DNA of 39,114 nt from Roseospira navarrensis (GTDB lineage: Bacteria; Pseudomonadota; Alphaproteobacteria; Rhodospirillales; Rhodospirillaceae), in contig NZ_WIVE01000039.1 of NCBI RefSeq assembly GCF_009601025.1, forward strand, positions 1 to 39,114, given 5' to 3'. Positions 10,928 to 18,599 of this stretch are shown here, one piece after another. A program made the translations under genes and the position numbers. The first letter of the stretch is position 1. Every line of letters starts with the position of its first letter. A model generated the notes under the pieces. That model saw only the letters and a list, made by a program, of their open reading frames with translations, had not been told where the DNA came from and made no database searches.

Positions 10928-11053
10928 ATGTGCGAAAGAAACGGCATCCGCGCCGCGCCGGCGAACAGGCCGGGGCGGGGCGAGTCGGGCAGCGCCGGAC
11001 AGGGGGGCGCGATCCACGCCCAGGCCAGAACGGTACACTCTTAACGGTATGGA

Positions 11054-11082
11054 TTCAACGTTTTAGGGCAGTTTCTTAAGAT
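11054..11082 (+). promoter_or_regulatory. Candidate promoter for glycosyltransferase-like gene
   Basis: TTCAAC (11054-11059), a 17-bp spacer and TAAGAT (11077-11082), about 125 bp before the start codon at 11208, in a locally AT-richer patch. The hexamers are only moderate matches. Confidence 0.3.
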
Positions 11083-11207
11083 GCGCCCCGTCCCCTCCGG
11101 CGTCCCGCTTCAAGCCTGACCCCCTCCCGGACTCCCCGACCCCTGGCCTCGGACCCAGGCGGCATGCCATAGGAAGCGCCGCCCCCGTCCCCTGATCCGG
11201 TCCCGCC

Positions 11208-12308
11208 ATGCCCGCCGCCACGCCCCGCCTGTATGTCGCCATCACGCCCCACGGCTATGGGCACCTGTCCATGACGGGTGCGGTTCTGGATGCGCTGCGG
11301 GCGCGCCGCCCCGACGTCGCCGTGACCGTGGAAACCACCCTGCCCGACTCGGTGGTGCGGGCCCGCGTGCCGGCCGACGCGACCCTGGTGGCCGAGACCG
11401 AGGACTTCGGGCTGGTCATGCGGGACGCCACCATCTTCGACGCGGCCGCCAGCGCGGCCCGGTACCGCGCGCTTCATGCCGACTGGGACGGCGTGGTGGA
11501 CCGGGCGGCGCGGCGGATGGCCGCGCAGGCCCCCGACGCGGTGCTCAGCAACGTGGGATACGTGGCCCTGGCGGCGGCGGCGCGGTTGGGGATCCCGGCG
11601 GTGGCGCTCGGCCCCTTCACCTGGGCGCACATCGTCCGCGCCCACTGCGCCCTGGGTCCCGACGCCCCCGTCCTCCTGGAGACCATGACCCGCGCCTATG
11701 CGAGTGCCCGCGCGGTGCTGGCCGCCACGCCGGGCCTGCCCCTGGACGACCTGCCCAATGCGCGGCCCATCGGCCCGGTGGGACAGCCGGTCCCGGCCCG
11801 CCCGGATGCCCTGCGCCGCGAGCTGGGCGTGGGACCGGAGACGCGGCTGGCCGTCGTCACGTTCGGCGGCGTGGCGTCCGGGATCAGCCTGGAGTCCTGG
11901 CCCCGGGAGTCGGGCTGGCTCTGGCTGGTGCGCGGCGGCGTCGCGCCGGACCACCCCGACGCCCGCGACATGGCGGCCCTGCCGCACTGGTCGTTCCCGG
12001 AGATCGTCGCCGCCAGCGATGCCGTGGTGACCAAGCTGGGCTACGGCATGGCGATGGAATGCGGCCTGAATCAGCGGCCCACGGTGTATTGGCCGCGCGC
12101 GGACGGCTGGATCGAGGAACCATACCTGCGCGACTGGCTGGCCCGGCACGCCCCGCTGGCGGCGGTGCCGCCCGAGCGCCTGCGGACCGGCGTCATCCTG
12201 GAGGATCTTGAGGCCGTCACCCGCCGACCGCCGCCAGGGCCGCCGCCGCGCGCGACGGGGGCCGACGAGGCGGCGGCGGTCCTGGACGACATCCTGTCCG
12301 GCGGGTGA
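11208..12308 (+). CDS. GT-B-type glycosyltransferase-like protein
   Basis: A 366-residue protein with the two-domain GT-B layout. The N-terminal Rossmann half begins YVAITPHGYGHLSMTGAVLD, the HGxGH loop of glycosyltransferase family 1/28 (MurG/MGDG-synthase-like) enzymes. The C-terminal half has VVTFGGVASG near residue 212 and VVTKLGYGMAMECG near 276, where the nucleotide-sugar donor would bind. It resembles the N-terminal half of arabinokinase-type proteins and uncharacterised bacterial homologues. No signal peptide or membrane segment is evident, so it is cytosolic. Donor and acceptor sugars are not predictable. It stands alone, transcribed away from nrdJ, with a terminator-like hairpin about 100 bp beyond its stop. 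Confidence 0.75.
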   Translation: MPAATPRLYVAITPHGYGHLSMTGAVLDALRARRPDVAVTVETTLPDSVVRARVPADATLVAETEDFGLVMRDATIFDAAASAARYRALHADWDGVVDRAARRMAAQAPDAVLSNVGYVALAAAARLGIPAVALGPFTWAHIVRAHCALGPDAPVLLETMTRAYASARAVLAATPGLPLDDLPNARPIGPVGQPVPARPDALRRELGVGPETRLAVVTFGGVASGISLESWPRESGWLWLVRGGVAPDHPDARDMAALPHWSFPEIVAASDAVVTKLGYGMAMECGLNQRPTVYWPRADGWIEEPYLRDWLARHAPLAAVPPERLRTGVILEDLEAVTRRPPPGPPPRATGADEAAAVLDDILSGG

Positions 12309-12401
12309 TCCACAGTTCAGGTGGCCTGCGAAGCGCCGCACCTCCCCTGGCAAGGTTCGACGGTTCACACATCTCAACGCTTGGCACGGGACAGTATTGT
12401 G

Positions 12402-12440
12402 CCGGACGGGGCTTGCAGCCCCGTCTGGACCGTTTTTCTT
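12402..12440 (+). terminator. Intrinsic terminator after glycosyltransferase-like gene
   Basis: A 12-bp stem (12402-12413 with 12417-12428, one G-U pair) with loop TGC, then ACCG and TTTTTCTT (12433-12440). The orientation fits the rightward gene ending at 12308. Confidence 0.6.
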
Positions 12441-12460
12441 GCGAAAGGATTGAACTGGGT

Positions 12461-12487
12461 CCGGGCGGGAGTGCAACTCCCGCCCGG
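12461..12487. terminator. Hairpin between convergent genes
   Basis: A perfect 12-bp stem CCGGGCGGGAGT / ACTCCCGCCCGG with loop GCA. It lies 47 bp past the stop of the fabF-like gene on the minus strand; no T-run follows, so it is a weak or Rho-assisted terminator. Confidence 0.5.
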
Positions 12488-12533
12488 CAACGGTCAGGGC
12501 ATGCCGTCCGGAACGCGGTGCGGGCGGGCGCGC

Positions 12534-13754
12534 CTAGCCCTCGGCGCGGCGGATGGCGAGCACGGCGTTCAGCCCCCCGAACGCGAAGCTGTTCGAGACC
12601 ACCGTGCGCACATCCATGGCGCGGCCGGTGCCGGTCACCACGTCCAGCGGGCATTCGGGGTCCAGCTCGGTCAGGTTCAGGGTCGGCGGCACGAAGCCGT
12701 CCTGCGCCGCCACGATGGCCGCCACCAGTTCCAGCCCGCCGGCGGCCCCCAGACCATGGCCGTGGAACGACTTGGTGGACGAGACCGCCAGGCGGTCCGC
12801 CGCGTCGCCGAACACGGCGCGGATCACCTTGGCCTCGGTGGCGTCGTTGGCGGTGGTCGCGGTGCCGTGGGCGTTGATGTGGTCCACGTCGGCGGCCGTC
12901 AGGCCGGCGTCGTCCAGGCAGGCCTGGACGGCGCGCGAGGCGCCCTCGACCGACGGGAACGTGATGTCCCCCGCGTCGGCGGACATGCCGAAGCCGATCA
13001 TCTCGGCCAGGATGGGCGCCCCCCGCGCCACCGCGTCGTCCCAGCGTTCCAGCACGAACACGCCGGCCCCCTCGCCGACCACCATGCCGGTGCGGTCCTT
13101 GCTGAACGGGCGGCAGGTGTCGCGGGAGACCACGCGCAGCGCCTCCCACGCCTTCAGGTTGCCGAAGTTCACCAGGGCGTCCGTGCCGCCCACCACGGCG
13201 CGGTCGGCGACGCCGCCGCGCACCATGTGGAAGCCCAGGCCGATGGCGTGGTTGGCGGTGGCGCACGCGCTGGTCACGGCGAACGACGGGCCGGTGATGC
13301 CGTGGGCCATGGTCACCTGGCTGCACGCGGCGTTGCCCATGTAGCGCGGCACGGTGAACGGGTTCACCCGGTGCTTACCGTCGCGGTAGAGGCGAACGAA
13401 GCCCTCCTGCAGGGTGGCGATGCCGGCCCCGCCGGTGCCGATGATGCAGGCCGTGCGCTGGCCCATCGCCGGGTCGGCGCGGAAGTCCAGGCCGGCCATG
13501 CCGATGGCCTCGTCGGCGGCGGCCATGGCGAACTGCGAGAACGGGTCCAGCAGCGCCAGCCGGTCCCTGCCGAAGCGGGCCTCGGCATCGAAGTCCCGCA
13601 CCTGCCCCACCACGGTGATGCCCTTGGGCACCTCGTCCAGGCCCTGGGCCGGGGCGAGGCCGCCGGTGGTGTCGTGCAGGGCGCGACGGAAGGTTTCGAT
13701 GTCGTTTCCGATGGCGGAGACGACACCCATGCCGGTGATGGCGACGCGGGTCAT
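12534..13754 (-). CDS. Beta-ketoacyl-ACP synthase, FabF/KAS II-like
   Basis: A decarboxylating Claisen condensation enzyme of 406 residues. The catalytic set is visible: Cys164 in TSACATANHAIG, His296 in NAHGTATTANDATE, and Lys328/His333 in STKSFHGHGLGAAGG. This is a complete KAS I/II-type active site, so it should extend an acyl chain with malonyl-ACP. It is the last gene of the run lpxD - acp - fabF, with a 55-bp gap to the ACP gene. The dedicated ACP next door and lpxD upstream suggest a special acyl chain for an envelope lipid rather than bulk fatty-acid synthesis. NodE-type synthases are related alternatives, so no gene symbol is given. Confidence 0.88.
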   Translation of the reverse strand: MTRVAITGMGVVSAIGNDIETFRRALHDTTGGLAPAQGLDEVPKGITVVGQVRDFDAEARFGRDRLALLDPFSQFAMAAADEAIGMAGLDFRADPAMGQRTACIIGTGGAGIATLQEGFVRLYRDGKHRVNPFTVPRYMGNAACSQVTMAHGITGPSFAVTSACATANHAIGLGFHMVRGGVADRAVVGGTDALVNFGNLKAWEALRVVSRDTCRPFSKDRTGMVVGEGAGVFVLERWDDAVARGAPILAEMIGFGMSADAGDITFPSVEGASRAVQACLDDAGLTAADVDHINAHGTATTANDATEAKVIRAVFGDAADRLAVSSTKSFHGHGLGAAGGLELVAAIVAAQDGFVPPTLNLTELDPECPLDVVTGTGRAMDVRTVVSNSFAFGGLNAVLAIRRAEG

Positions 13755-13809
13755 GCGGCGGGGATCCCGTGGAAGAGGAGACGAACGACGAGCCGGCGGC
13801 GGGGCCGGC

Positions 13810-14061
13810 TCACTGCTGCTTGGCGATCTCGGCCGCGACGGCGTCGATGATGTCGCCCAGCGTTTCGAAGTCCGCGTCCATGGTGTTGGCGTTGTAGGGG
13901 ACTTCGATATCGAACTCCTCCTCGACCGCGAACACGATTTCCACGAAGTCGAGCGACGAAATTTCCAGGTCGCTGATGCGGGCCTCGCGGCTCAGCCGGT
14001 CGTGCGTCAGCTCCGTCTTGTCCACGACGATGTCGAAGATCTTCTGTTCCAGATCACTCAT
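13810..14061 (-). CDS. Acyl carrier protein, specialised
   Basis: An 83-residue acidic four-helix ACP. The helix II region reads DLEISSLDFVEIVFAVEEEF; Ser36 in ISSLD aligns with the phosphopantetheine-bearing serine of the usual DSL motif. The residue before it is Ser instead of Asp, a departure from housekeeping AcpP. It lies between lpxD (45 bp) and the FabF-like gene (55 bp) and very likely serves those two enzymes. It is probably not the housekeeping AcpP, which normally sits beside fabG and fabF elsewhere. The start ATG follows GGATCAGGACC. Confidence 0.88.
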   Translation of the reverse strand: MSDLEQKIFDIVVDKTELTHDRLSREARISDLEISSLDFVEIVFAVEEEFDIEVPYNANTMDADFETLGDIIDAVAAEIAKQQ

Positions 14062-14106
14062 GGTCCTGATCCGCCTCGTTTCCGGCTCTTGATTGCGCCC
14101 CTGGTC

Positions 14107-15210
14107 TCACCCGTGCGACGGCCCGCCGTCCCGGCGCAGGGCCTTCATGTCGGCCTTCAGCGCCTTGACGTCGCGGAACAGCCCCTTCAGGCGCCCCGTC
14201 AGCATGTAGGCCTCGAAGGCCCGTTCCCGCTCCACCGCGGGGGTGCCGTAGTACACGGCGCGCCCCTTCAGCGAGTTGCCCACGCCGCTGCCGGCGGCCA
14301 CCACGGCGTCGTCGCCGATGGTGACGTGGTCGGCGACACCGACCCGTCCGGCCAGCACCACCCGGTCGCCGATGACGGCGCTGCCGGCGATGCCCACCTG
14401 ACCGCAGATCATGCAGTGGGACCCCACCTGGACGTTATGCCCGATCAGCACGAGGTCGTCGATCTTCGTGTGGTCACCGACGCGGGTATCGCTGAGCGTG
14501 CCCCGGTCCAGACAGGCGTTGGCGCCGATCTCCACGTGGTCGCCCAGGGTGACGGCGGCCAGCGAGTGGATGCGGACGAGGCCGGTGTTGGTGGCCTCGA
14601 CCCGGCCGCTTTCCTTGGCGCTCTCGACGCTGCCCTTCTCGGGCGTGACGAAGCTGAAGCCGTCGGCGGCCAGACTGGCGTTGTGGTGGAGGATAACGTC
14701 GGACCCGATGGTGCAGCCCGATCCGATGCGCACCCCGGCATGGAGCAGCCCGCGAGGGCCGATCCTGACCCCGGCGCCGATGGTGACGTGGGCGCCGATC
14801 ACGGTGCCCTCGCCGATCTCCGCGCCGGCCGCGATGACCGCGAAGGGACCGACGGCGACATCCGCGCCCAACACCGCGCCGTCCTCGATCACGGCGGTGG
14901 GGTGGATCCCCGGACCCACCGGCGGCGGTCCGGCGAAGGCGGCCGTCAGCCCGGCCATGGCGAGCCGGGGTCGGCCCACGGCCAGGACGGCGTCTACCGC
15001 GCCCTCGGGCACCCGGTCCACGGCGTCGGCGGCCACCACCGCCACCCGCGCCCGGCAGTCGGCCAGCAGCGGCAGCAGGTCCGGGTCCATCGCCACGGCG
15101 ATATCGTCGGCGGCGCGGGCCTCGCGGGGGTGGCAGGGGCGCACGGCGGGTCGGGTGCCGTCCCCGTGCAGGGTGGCGTTCAGAAGGGCGGCCAGTTCGG
15201 CGGCGGTCAT
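14107..15210 (-). CDS. lpxD: UDP-3-O-(3-hydroxyacyl)glucosamine N-acyltransferase, LpxD-like
   Basis: Transfers a 3-hydroxyacyl chain from ACP to the amino group of UDP-3-O-acylglucosamine in lipid A synthesis. The 367-residue product has an LpxD-like N-terminal domain (to about residue 95), then many hexapeptide repeats forming a left-handed beta helix (for example HPTAVIEDGAVLGADVAVGP), and a C-terminal helical tail. The acyl-transfer histidine region shows ILHHNASLAADGFSF near residue 180 and LIGHNVQVGSHCMICGQVG near 240. The start ATG at 15210 gives the family N terminus MTAAELAALL. The standard lpxD normally lies in the bamA-lpxD-fabZ-lpxA cluster, so this copy beside its own ACP and synthase could be a second, specialised LpxD. 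Confidence 0.85.
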   Translation of the reverse strand: MTAAELAALLNATLHGDGTRPAVRPCHPREARAADDIAVAMDPDLLPLLADCRARVAVVAADAVDRVPEGAVDAVLAVGRPRLAMAGLTAAFAGPPPVGPGIHPTAVIEDGAVLGADVAVGPFAVIAAGAEIGEGTVIGAHVTIGAGVRIGPRGLLHAGVRIGSGCTIGSDVILHHNASLAADGFSFVTPEKGSVESAKESGRVEATNTGLVRIHSLAAVTLGDHVEIGANACLDRGTLSDTRVGDHTKIDDLVLIGHNVQVGSHCMICGQVGIAGSAVIGDRVVLAGRVGVADHVTIGDDAVVAAGSGVGNSLKGRAVYYGTPAVERERAFEAYMLTGRLKGLFRDVKALKADMKALRRDGGPSHG

Positions 15211-15289
15211 CAATACGATCCGGATGGCAAGACAGGTGGGGGAATGCGGAGGAAACCATAGAGACTCGCGCGGCGGAGGGCAACGCCGG

Positions 15290-15785
15290 TCGAGACTTGG
15301 GCAGGGCAACGGGTTCAGGTTAACATGACGGCCTGTTCCGAGCTGTCGGAGCGGGCCTCTCGAGATCCCTGGTCTCGCTTCGCTCACTCGGGATGACGCA
15401 CTGAAATTATAGGATGTCATCCTGAAGCCGCGAAGCGGCTGAAGGATCTCGAGCGCAGGTCTCCCACCCCCTGCAAAGACCTGGAAGAGCGATCCCGTTA
15501 ACCTGAGCCCGCCGCCCTGGAGACTTGGGCAGGGCTCCGAACCCAAATGACAGGGGTGTCATGGTTCGTGCCCCATCACGAGATCCTTCGCGCCCTTCGG
15601 ACGCTCAGGATGACAAACACCACTCATGGTGCATCATCCTGAGGGAGCTCCCGCGACCATCGGTCCGATGGTCGCGCTGCTTTGCGGCGACGCGACGCGT
15701 CGCCGGGGGCGACCGAAGGACCTCGCGAGGCGGGTTAAACCCCATCCGTGTCACAGAACGGTCATCCGGAGTCGGAGCCCTGGGG
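15290..15785. repeat. Mosaic of dispersed repeats in the lpxD-nnrU gap
   Basis: The 678-bp gap 15211-15888 contains no believable gene and is mostly repeats. Bases 15360-15427 match 18354-18420, and 15634-15780 match 18410-18557. GACTTGGGCAGGGC occurs at 15294 and again near 15523. CATCCTGAAG...GAAGGATCTCG (from 15418) faces GAGATCCTTCGC...CTCAGGATGAC (to about 15614). This is the GTCATCCTGAG palindromic family common in alphaproteobacterial intergenic DNA. Confidence 0.85.
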
Positions 15786-15809
15786 ACTTGGGTCACGCAC
15801 CGGAAGCGA

Positions 15810-15839
15810 TTGAGCCCGAGGGGCCAATGGCCCTACACT
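15810..15839 (+). promoter_or_regulatory. Candidate promoter for nnrU
   Basis: TTGAGC (15810-15815), an 18-bp spacer and TACACT (15834-15839), 50 bp before the nnrU start codon. Both hexamers are fair matches to the sigma-70 consensus. Confidence 0.42.
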
Positions 15840-15888
15840 CCCGGCGCCGTTTCGGCGCCCTGCCTTCCCGCATGACTGGATTGGACCC

Positions 15889-16485
15889 ATGACGCTTCTG
15901 GCCATCGGCATTCTGCTCTTTCTGCTGACGCACCTCATCCCCACCATGCCCGTGCTGCGGAATCGCATCGCGAACGGCATGGGAGCAATGACCTACAAGG
16001 CCGTGTTCTCGCTGGTCTCGGTGGCCGGCGTGGCGCTCATCATCTACGGCTTCGGTCAGGCGCCGCACGTGCCGGGCTACGACATGCCGGCCTGGGGCGT
16101 CTATCTGCCGCTGATCGCCATGCCGCTGTCGTTCATCCTGGTGATCGCCGCCTACGTGCCGTGCAACATCAAGCGGGTGACGCGCCACCCGATGACCCTC
16201 GGCATTCTGCTGTGGGCGGGCTCGCATCTGGTGGCGAGTCCCTATGCCGCCTCCGGCCTGCTGTTCGGCAGCTTCGCCCTGTATGCGGCGTTCAATCTGG
16301 TCGGGCAGGTGGCCCGCCCGCAGCCGACGCGCCCCGATCCGCAGCCCCGCGCGCGGGACTACACCGTGGTGGCGATCGGCCTGGGCGTGACGGTGGTCAT
16401 GATCCTGGCGCACCACATCCTGTTCGGCGTCAGCGCCATGCCCTACGTCTTCGGCGAGGCGGGTCAGGTGACCCTGCCGAACTGA
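15889..16485 (+). CDS. nnrU: NnrU family membrane protein
   Basis: A 198-residue polytopic inner-membrane protein with about five to six hydrophobic segments, starting LLAIGILLFLLTHLIP and including YLPLIAMPLSFILVIAAYVP. The conserved central motif KRVTRHPMTLGILLWAGSHL is typical of the NnrU/NnuR family, linked to nitric-oxide/nitrite metabolism in denitrifiers and related to methyltransferase-like membrane proteins. No denitrification genes are nearby, so the role here is open. It converges on bdhA with a shared hairpin between them. Confidence 0.88.
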   Translation: MTLLAIGILLFLLTHLIPTMPVLRNRIANGMGAMTYKAVFSLVSVAGVALIIYGFGQAPHVPGYDMPAWGVYLPLIAMPLSFILVIAAYVPCNIKRVTRHPMTLGILLWAGSHLVASPYAASGLLFGSFALYAAFNLVGQVARPQPTRPDPQPRARDYTVVAIGLGVTVVMILAHHILFGVSAMPYVFGEAGQVTLPN

Positions 16486-16497
16486 TCCCGGACGCGG

Positions 16498-16524
16498 GGG
16501 CGGGTGAGTTTGACTCACCCGCCC
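16498..16524. terminator. Bidirectional terminator between nnrU and bdhA
   Basis: A perfect 12-bp stem GGGCGGGTGAGT / ACTCACCCGCCC with loop TTG, 12 bp after the nnrU stop and 49 bp past the bdhA stop on the other strand. No strong T-run. Confidence 0.55.
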
Positions 16525-16543
16525 AACGGCACCGGCCCGCGCC

Positions 16544-16572
16544 ACCAACGGTCATCGTCAGATGCCGGTGGG
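16544..16572. repeat. CAACGG..CCGGTGG hairpin repeat unit
   Basis: CCAACGGTCATCGTCAGATGCCGGTGG is close to the units at 21311-21353 and 21435-21478. It ends directly before the bdhA stop codon. Confidence 0.6.
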
Positions 16573-16573
16573 A

Positions 16574-17356
16574 TCACCAGACCGTGAAGGCCCCATCCAT
16601 GGGGAAGGCCGCGCCCGTGGTGGTGTCGGCCGCCTCGCTGGCCAGGAACACGGCCAGTTCGCCCAGTTGCTCCGGCGTCACGAACCGCTCGGTCGGCTGA
16701 CGCTCGCCCAGCAGCTTGCGGGTGGCGTCGTCCATGGGCATGCCCTCGGCCTCGGCGCGGGCCTCGATCTGCTTGACCACCAGCGGCGTCTTGACCCAGC
16801 CCGGGCAGATGGCGTTGGCCGTGATGTGCTGCTTGGCGTTTTCCAGCGCCGTGACCTTGGTCAGCCCCACCAGACCGTGCTTGGCGGCGATGTAGGCCGC
16901 CTTGAACGGACTGCCCACCAGCCCGTGGGCCGAGGCGATGTTGATGATCCGGCCCCAGTCGCGCTGCTGCATCCCGGGCAGGGCGGCGCGCGTGGTGTGG
17001 AAGCAGGCCGACAGGTTGATGGCGATCACCGCGTCCCACTTCTCGGGCGGGAAGTCCTCGATGCGGTCGGTGTGCTGGATGCCGGCGTTGTTGACCAGGA
17101 TGTCCACCTTGCCGAGCGCCTCCTCGGCCTTTTTCACCAGACCGACGGCCTCGTCCGGGTTGGACAGGTCGGCGTGAAGGAACACGGCGCGCACACCGAA
17201 ATCGCTCTCCAGACCGGCGCGGAGGGCCTCGATCTCGTCGGCGTCGCCGAATCCGTTCATCACGATATCGGCGCCGTTCTTCGCCATGGCGCGGGCGATG
17301 CCCAGGCCGATGCCGCTGGTGGAGCCGGTGACCAGGGCGGTCTTGCCGTTCAGCAT
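16574..17356 (-). CDS. bdhA: 3-hydroxybutyrate dehydrogenase
   Basis: An NAD-dependent short-chain dehydrogenase that oxidises 3-hydroxybutyrate to acetoacetate, the exit step from polyhydroxybutyrate stores. The 260-residue product has the cofactor loop TGSTSGIGLGIA near residue 10, NNAG near 89, catalytic Ser in NIASAHG near 138, and YIAAK with Tyr and Lys near 152. It ends with FPMDGAFTVW, the C terminus characteristic of bacterial BDHs. The dehydrogenase-specific block NAICPGWVKTPLV supports the substrate call. It is apparently monocistronic, with AGGACCCTCCCC-like sequence before the ATG. Confidence 0.93.
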   Translation of the reverse strand: MLNGKTALVTGSTSGIGLGIARAMAKNGADIVMNGFGDADEIEALRAGLESDFGVRAVFLHADLSNPDEAVGLVKKAEEALGKVDILVNNAGIQHTDRIEDFPPEKWDAVIAINLSACFHTTRAALPGMQQRDWGRIINIASAHGLVGSPFKAAYIAAKHGLVGLTKVTALENAKQHITANAICPGWVKTPLVVKQIEARAEAEGMPMDDATRKLLGERQPTERFVTPEQLGELAVFLASEAADTTTGAAFPMDGAFTVW

Positions 17357-17542
17357 GGGGAGGGTCCTCCGTATCCGGTTAGTGGTCCGCCCCAGAGTTG
17401 GCCCCTTCCGCCCGCGATCCGCAAGGGGCGTGTGGCGCAGCCGCTCGCCCGAGGCGGGGGCATCCCCTGCCTTTGGCGGCTTGCGCCTGCGGCGCGAAGC
17501 CGCCCTACGGCGCGCTAGACGCCGACCCGAGGTCCGCGCCCG

Positions 17543-18190
17543 CTAGCCCGCGCCGCAGGCGGCCGCGAGATCCCGCAGCCCGGACAGAATGGTGTCCGCG
17601 TCCACCTGGGATTCGGGCGTGGTGATCTCCAATGTCACCGAGGGTTCTACCTTCTGGTATCCGCCGGCCGGTCCATTTTCGGCGAAGAGCCGAAACATGT
17701 TGCCGGCAATCATGCTCAGTCTTTGCGCATCGTAGCGCATCTGGGGCACATGCCCGGAAAACTCGTTGAAGGTGGCCGTGTGGCCGCGTTTCATCTGGAA
17801 CCGGGCCCCTCCGTACCCGGAGGTGACGGAGTCCAGGTTCGCCAGATCGACGGTGATGATGGTGTTCAGGTTGCGGGTCAGGTCCTGGCTGTTGGCGCTG
17901 AAGCGGCCGATGAAGAGTCGGCATTGGTCCGAAAGGAACTCCGAGTCCACAACGATCGGAAGGCCGTTCGGCGGGGAATACACCGACCGCAGGGCGTTTT
18001 GCAGGGTCAGATAGATGTCGTCGCGGGACAGGGCCGGCGACGGTTCTGTGGTCGCGGACCCGCGCCCGAATGCGTCATCGTAACAGGCAAGACGAGCGAT
18101 ATCGTTTTCGATCGACCTGCAGTCTTCCTGCGCATGGGCCGCACCGACCAGACCACCCCAGACAAGCACCGAGACCAAGAGGATCCGCAT
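17543..18190 (-). CDS. Exported protein of unknown function with IARLACYD motif
   Basis: A 215-residue protein with a clear signal peptide (ILLVSVLVWGGLVGAAHAQ, cleavage near residue 20); the ATG at 18190 follows AAAGGATGG. The mature start, CRSIENDIARLACYDDAFG, carries the short Cys...RLACYD motif seen at the N terminus of many exported proteobacterial proteins, including some linked to type VI secretion (VasI/TagO) and many unrelated ones. The remainder looks like an alpha/beta domain with no motif I recognise. A further Cys near the C terminus (AACGAG) could pair with one near the front. No operon partner. The T6SS link is not claimed; the motif alone is too common. Confidence 0.75.
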   Translation of the reverse strand: MRILLVSVLVWGGLVGAAHAQEDCRSIENDIARLACYDDAFGRGSATTEPSPALSRDDIYLTLQNALRSVYSPPNGLPIVVDSEFLSDQCRLFIGRFSANSQDLTRNLNTIITVDLANLDSVTSGYGGARFQMKRGHTATFNEFSGHVPQMRYDAQRLSMIAGNMFRLFAENGPAGGYQKVEPSVTLEITTPESQVDADTILSGLRDLAAACGAG

Positions 18191-18599
18191 GGGCCATCCT
18201 TTCGTGCAGGTGATGGATCGGGAAAGAGACCTGAGACTTGAAGTCAAGTGGAACCCGATTCCATTTGCCCGTCAACGGTCTTCCGCTCAAGGGTCAGGGC
18301 AACGAACGCAGGTGATCATGACGGCGCGTTCCGCGCCGTCAGAGCACGCCTTTCGAGATCCCTCGTCTCGCTTCGCTCGCTCGGGATGACGAAATAAAAT
18401 TATTGGATGTCATCCTGAGGGAGCCCCCGCGACCATCGTTCCGATGGTCGCACGCCTTTGCGGCGACGCGACGCGTCGCCGGGGGCGACCGAAGGACCTC
18501 GTGAGGCGGGGTCGACCCCATCAGTGTCACAGAACGGCAATCCGGGTTCGGAGCCCTGCGCTCAGGGGTCGGCCCGGAGCCCGCAGGGTGGCCTCCGCC
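18191..18599. repeat. Dispersed repeat region downstream of ftsK
   Basis: Bases 18294-18557 are one long copy of the GTCATCCTGAG family: GAGATCCCTCGTCTCGCTTC (18355 on), then TCATCCTGAGGGAGC (18410 on) and the internal palindrome GGCGACGCGACGCGTCGCC near 18462. It matches 15360-15427 and 15634-15780 with the two halves joined directly. No gene seen. Confidence 0.85.

Larger units (their letters stand above)
10675..11207. other. nrdJ / glycosyltransferase divergent intergenic region
   Basis: A 533-bp region between divergent genes. It contains NrdR-like and DnaA-like sites (10819-10927), an inverted repeat GTGACA-tgcaag-TGTCAC at 10803-10820 touching the first NrdR-like box, and a candidate promoter for the rightward gene at 11054-11082. 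I see no cobalamin riboswitch signature and no believable gene. Confidence 0.6.

Noticed and set aside
10675-10930. Cobalamin riboswitch expected before a B12-dependent enzyme gene
   Set aside because: I looked for a B12-box-like sequence and found none; the region holds NrdR/DnaA-like sites instead.
17543-18190. Assignment of the exported RLACYD protein to type VI secretion (VasI/TagO)
   Set aside because: The short motif occurs in many unrelated exported proteins and no T6SS gene is nearby.
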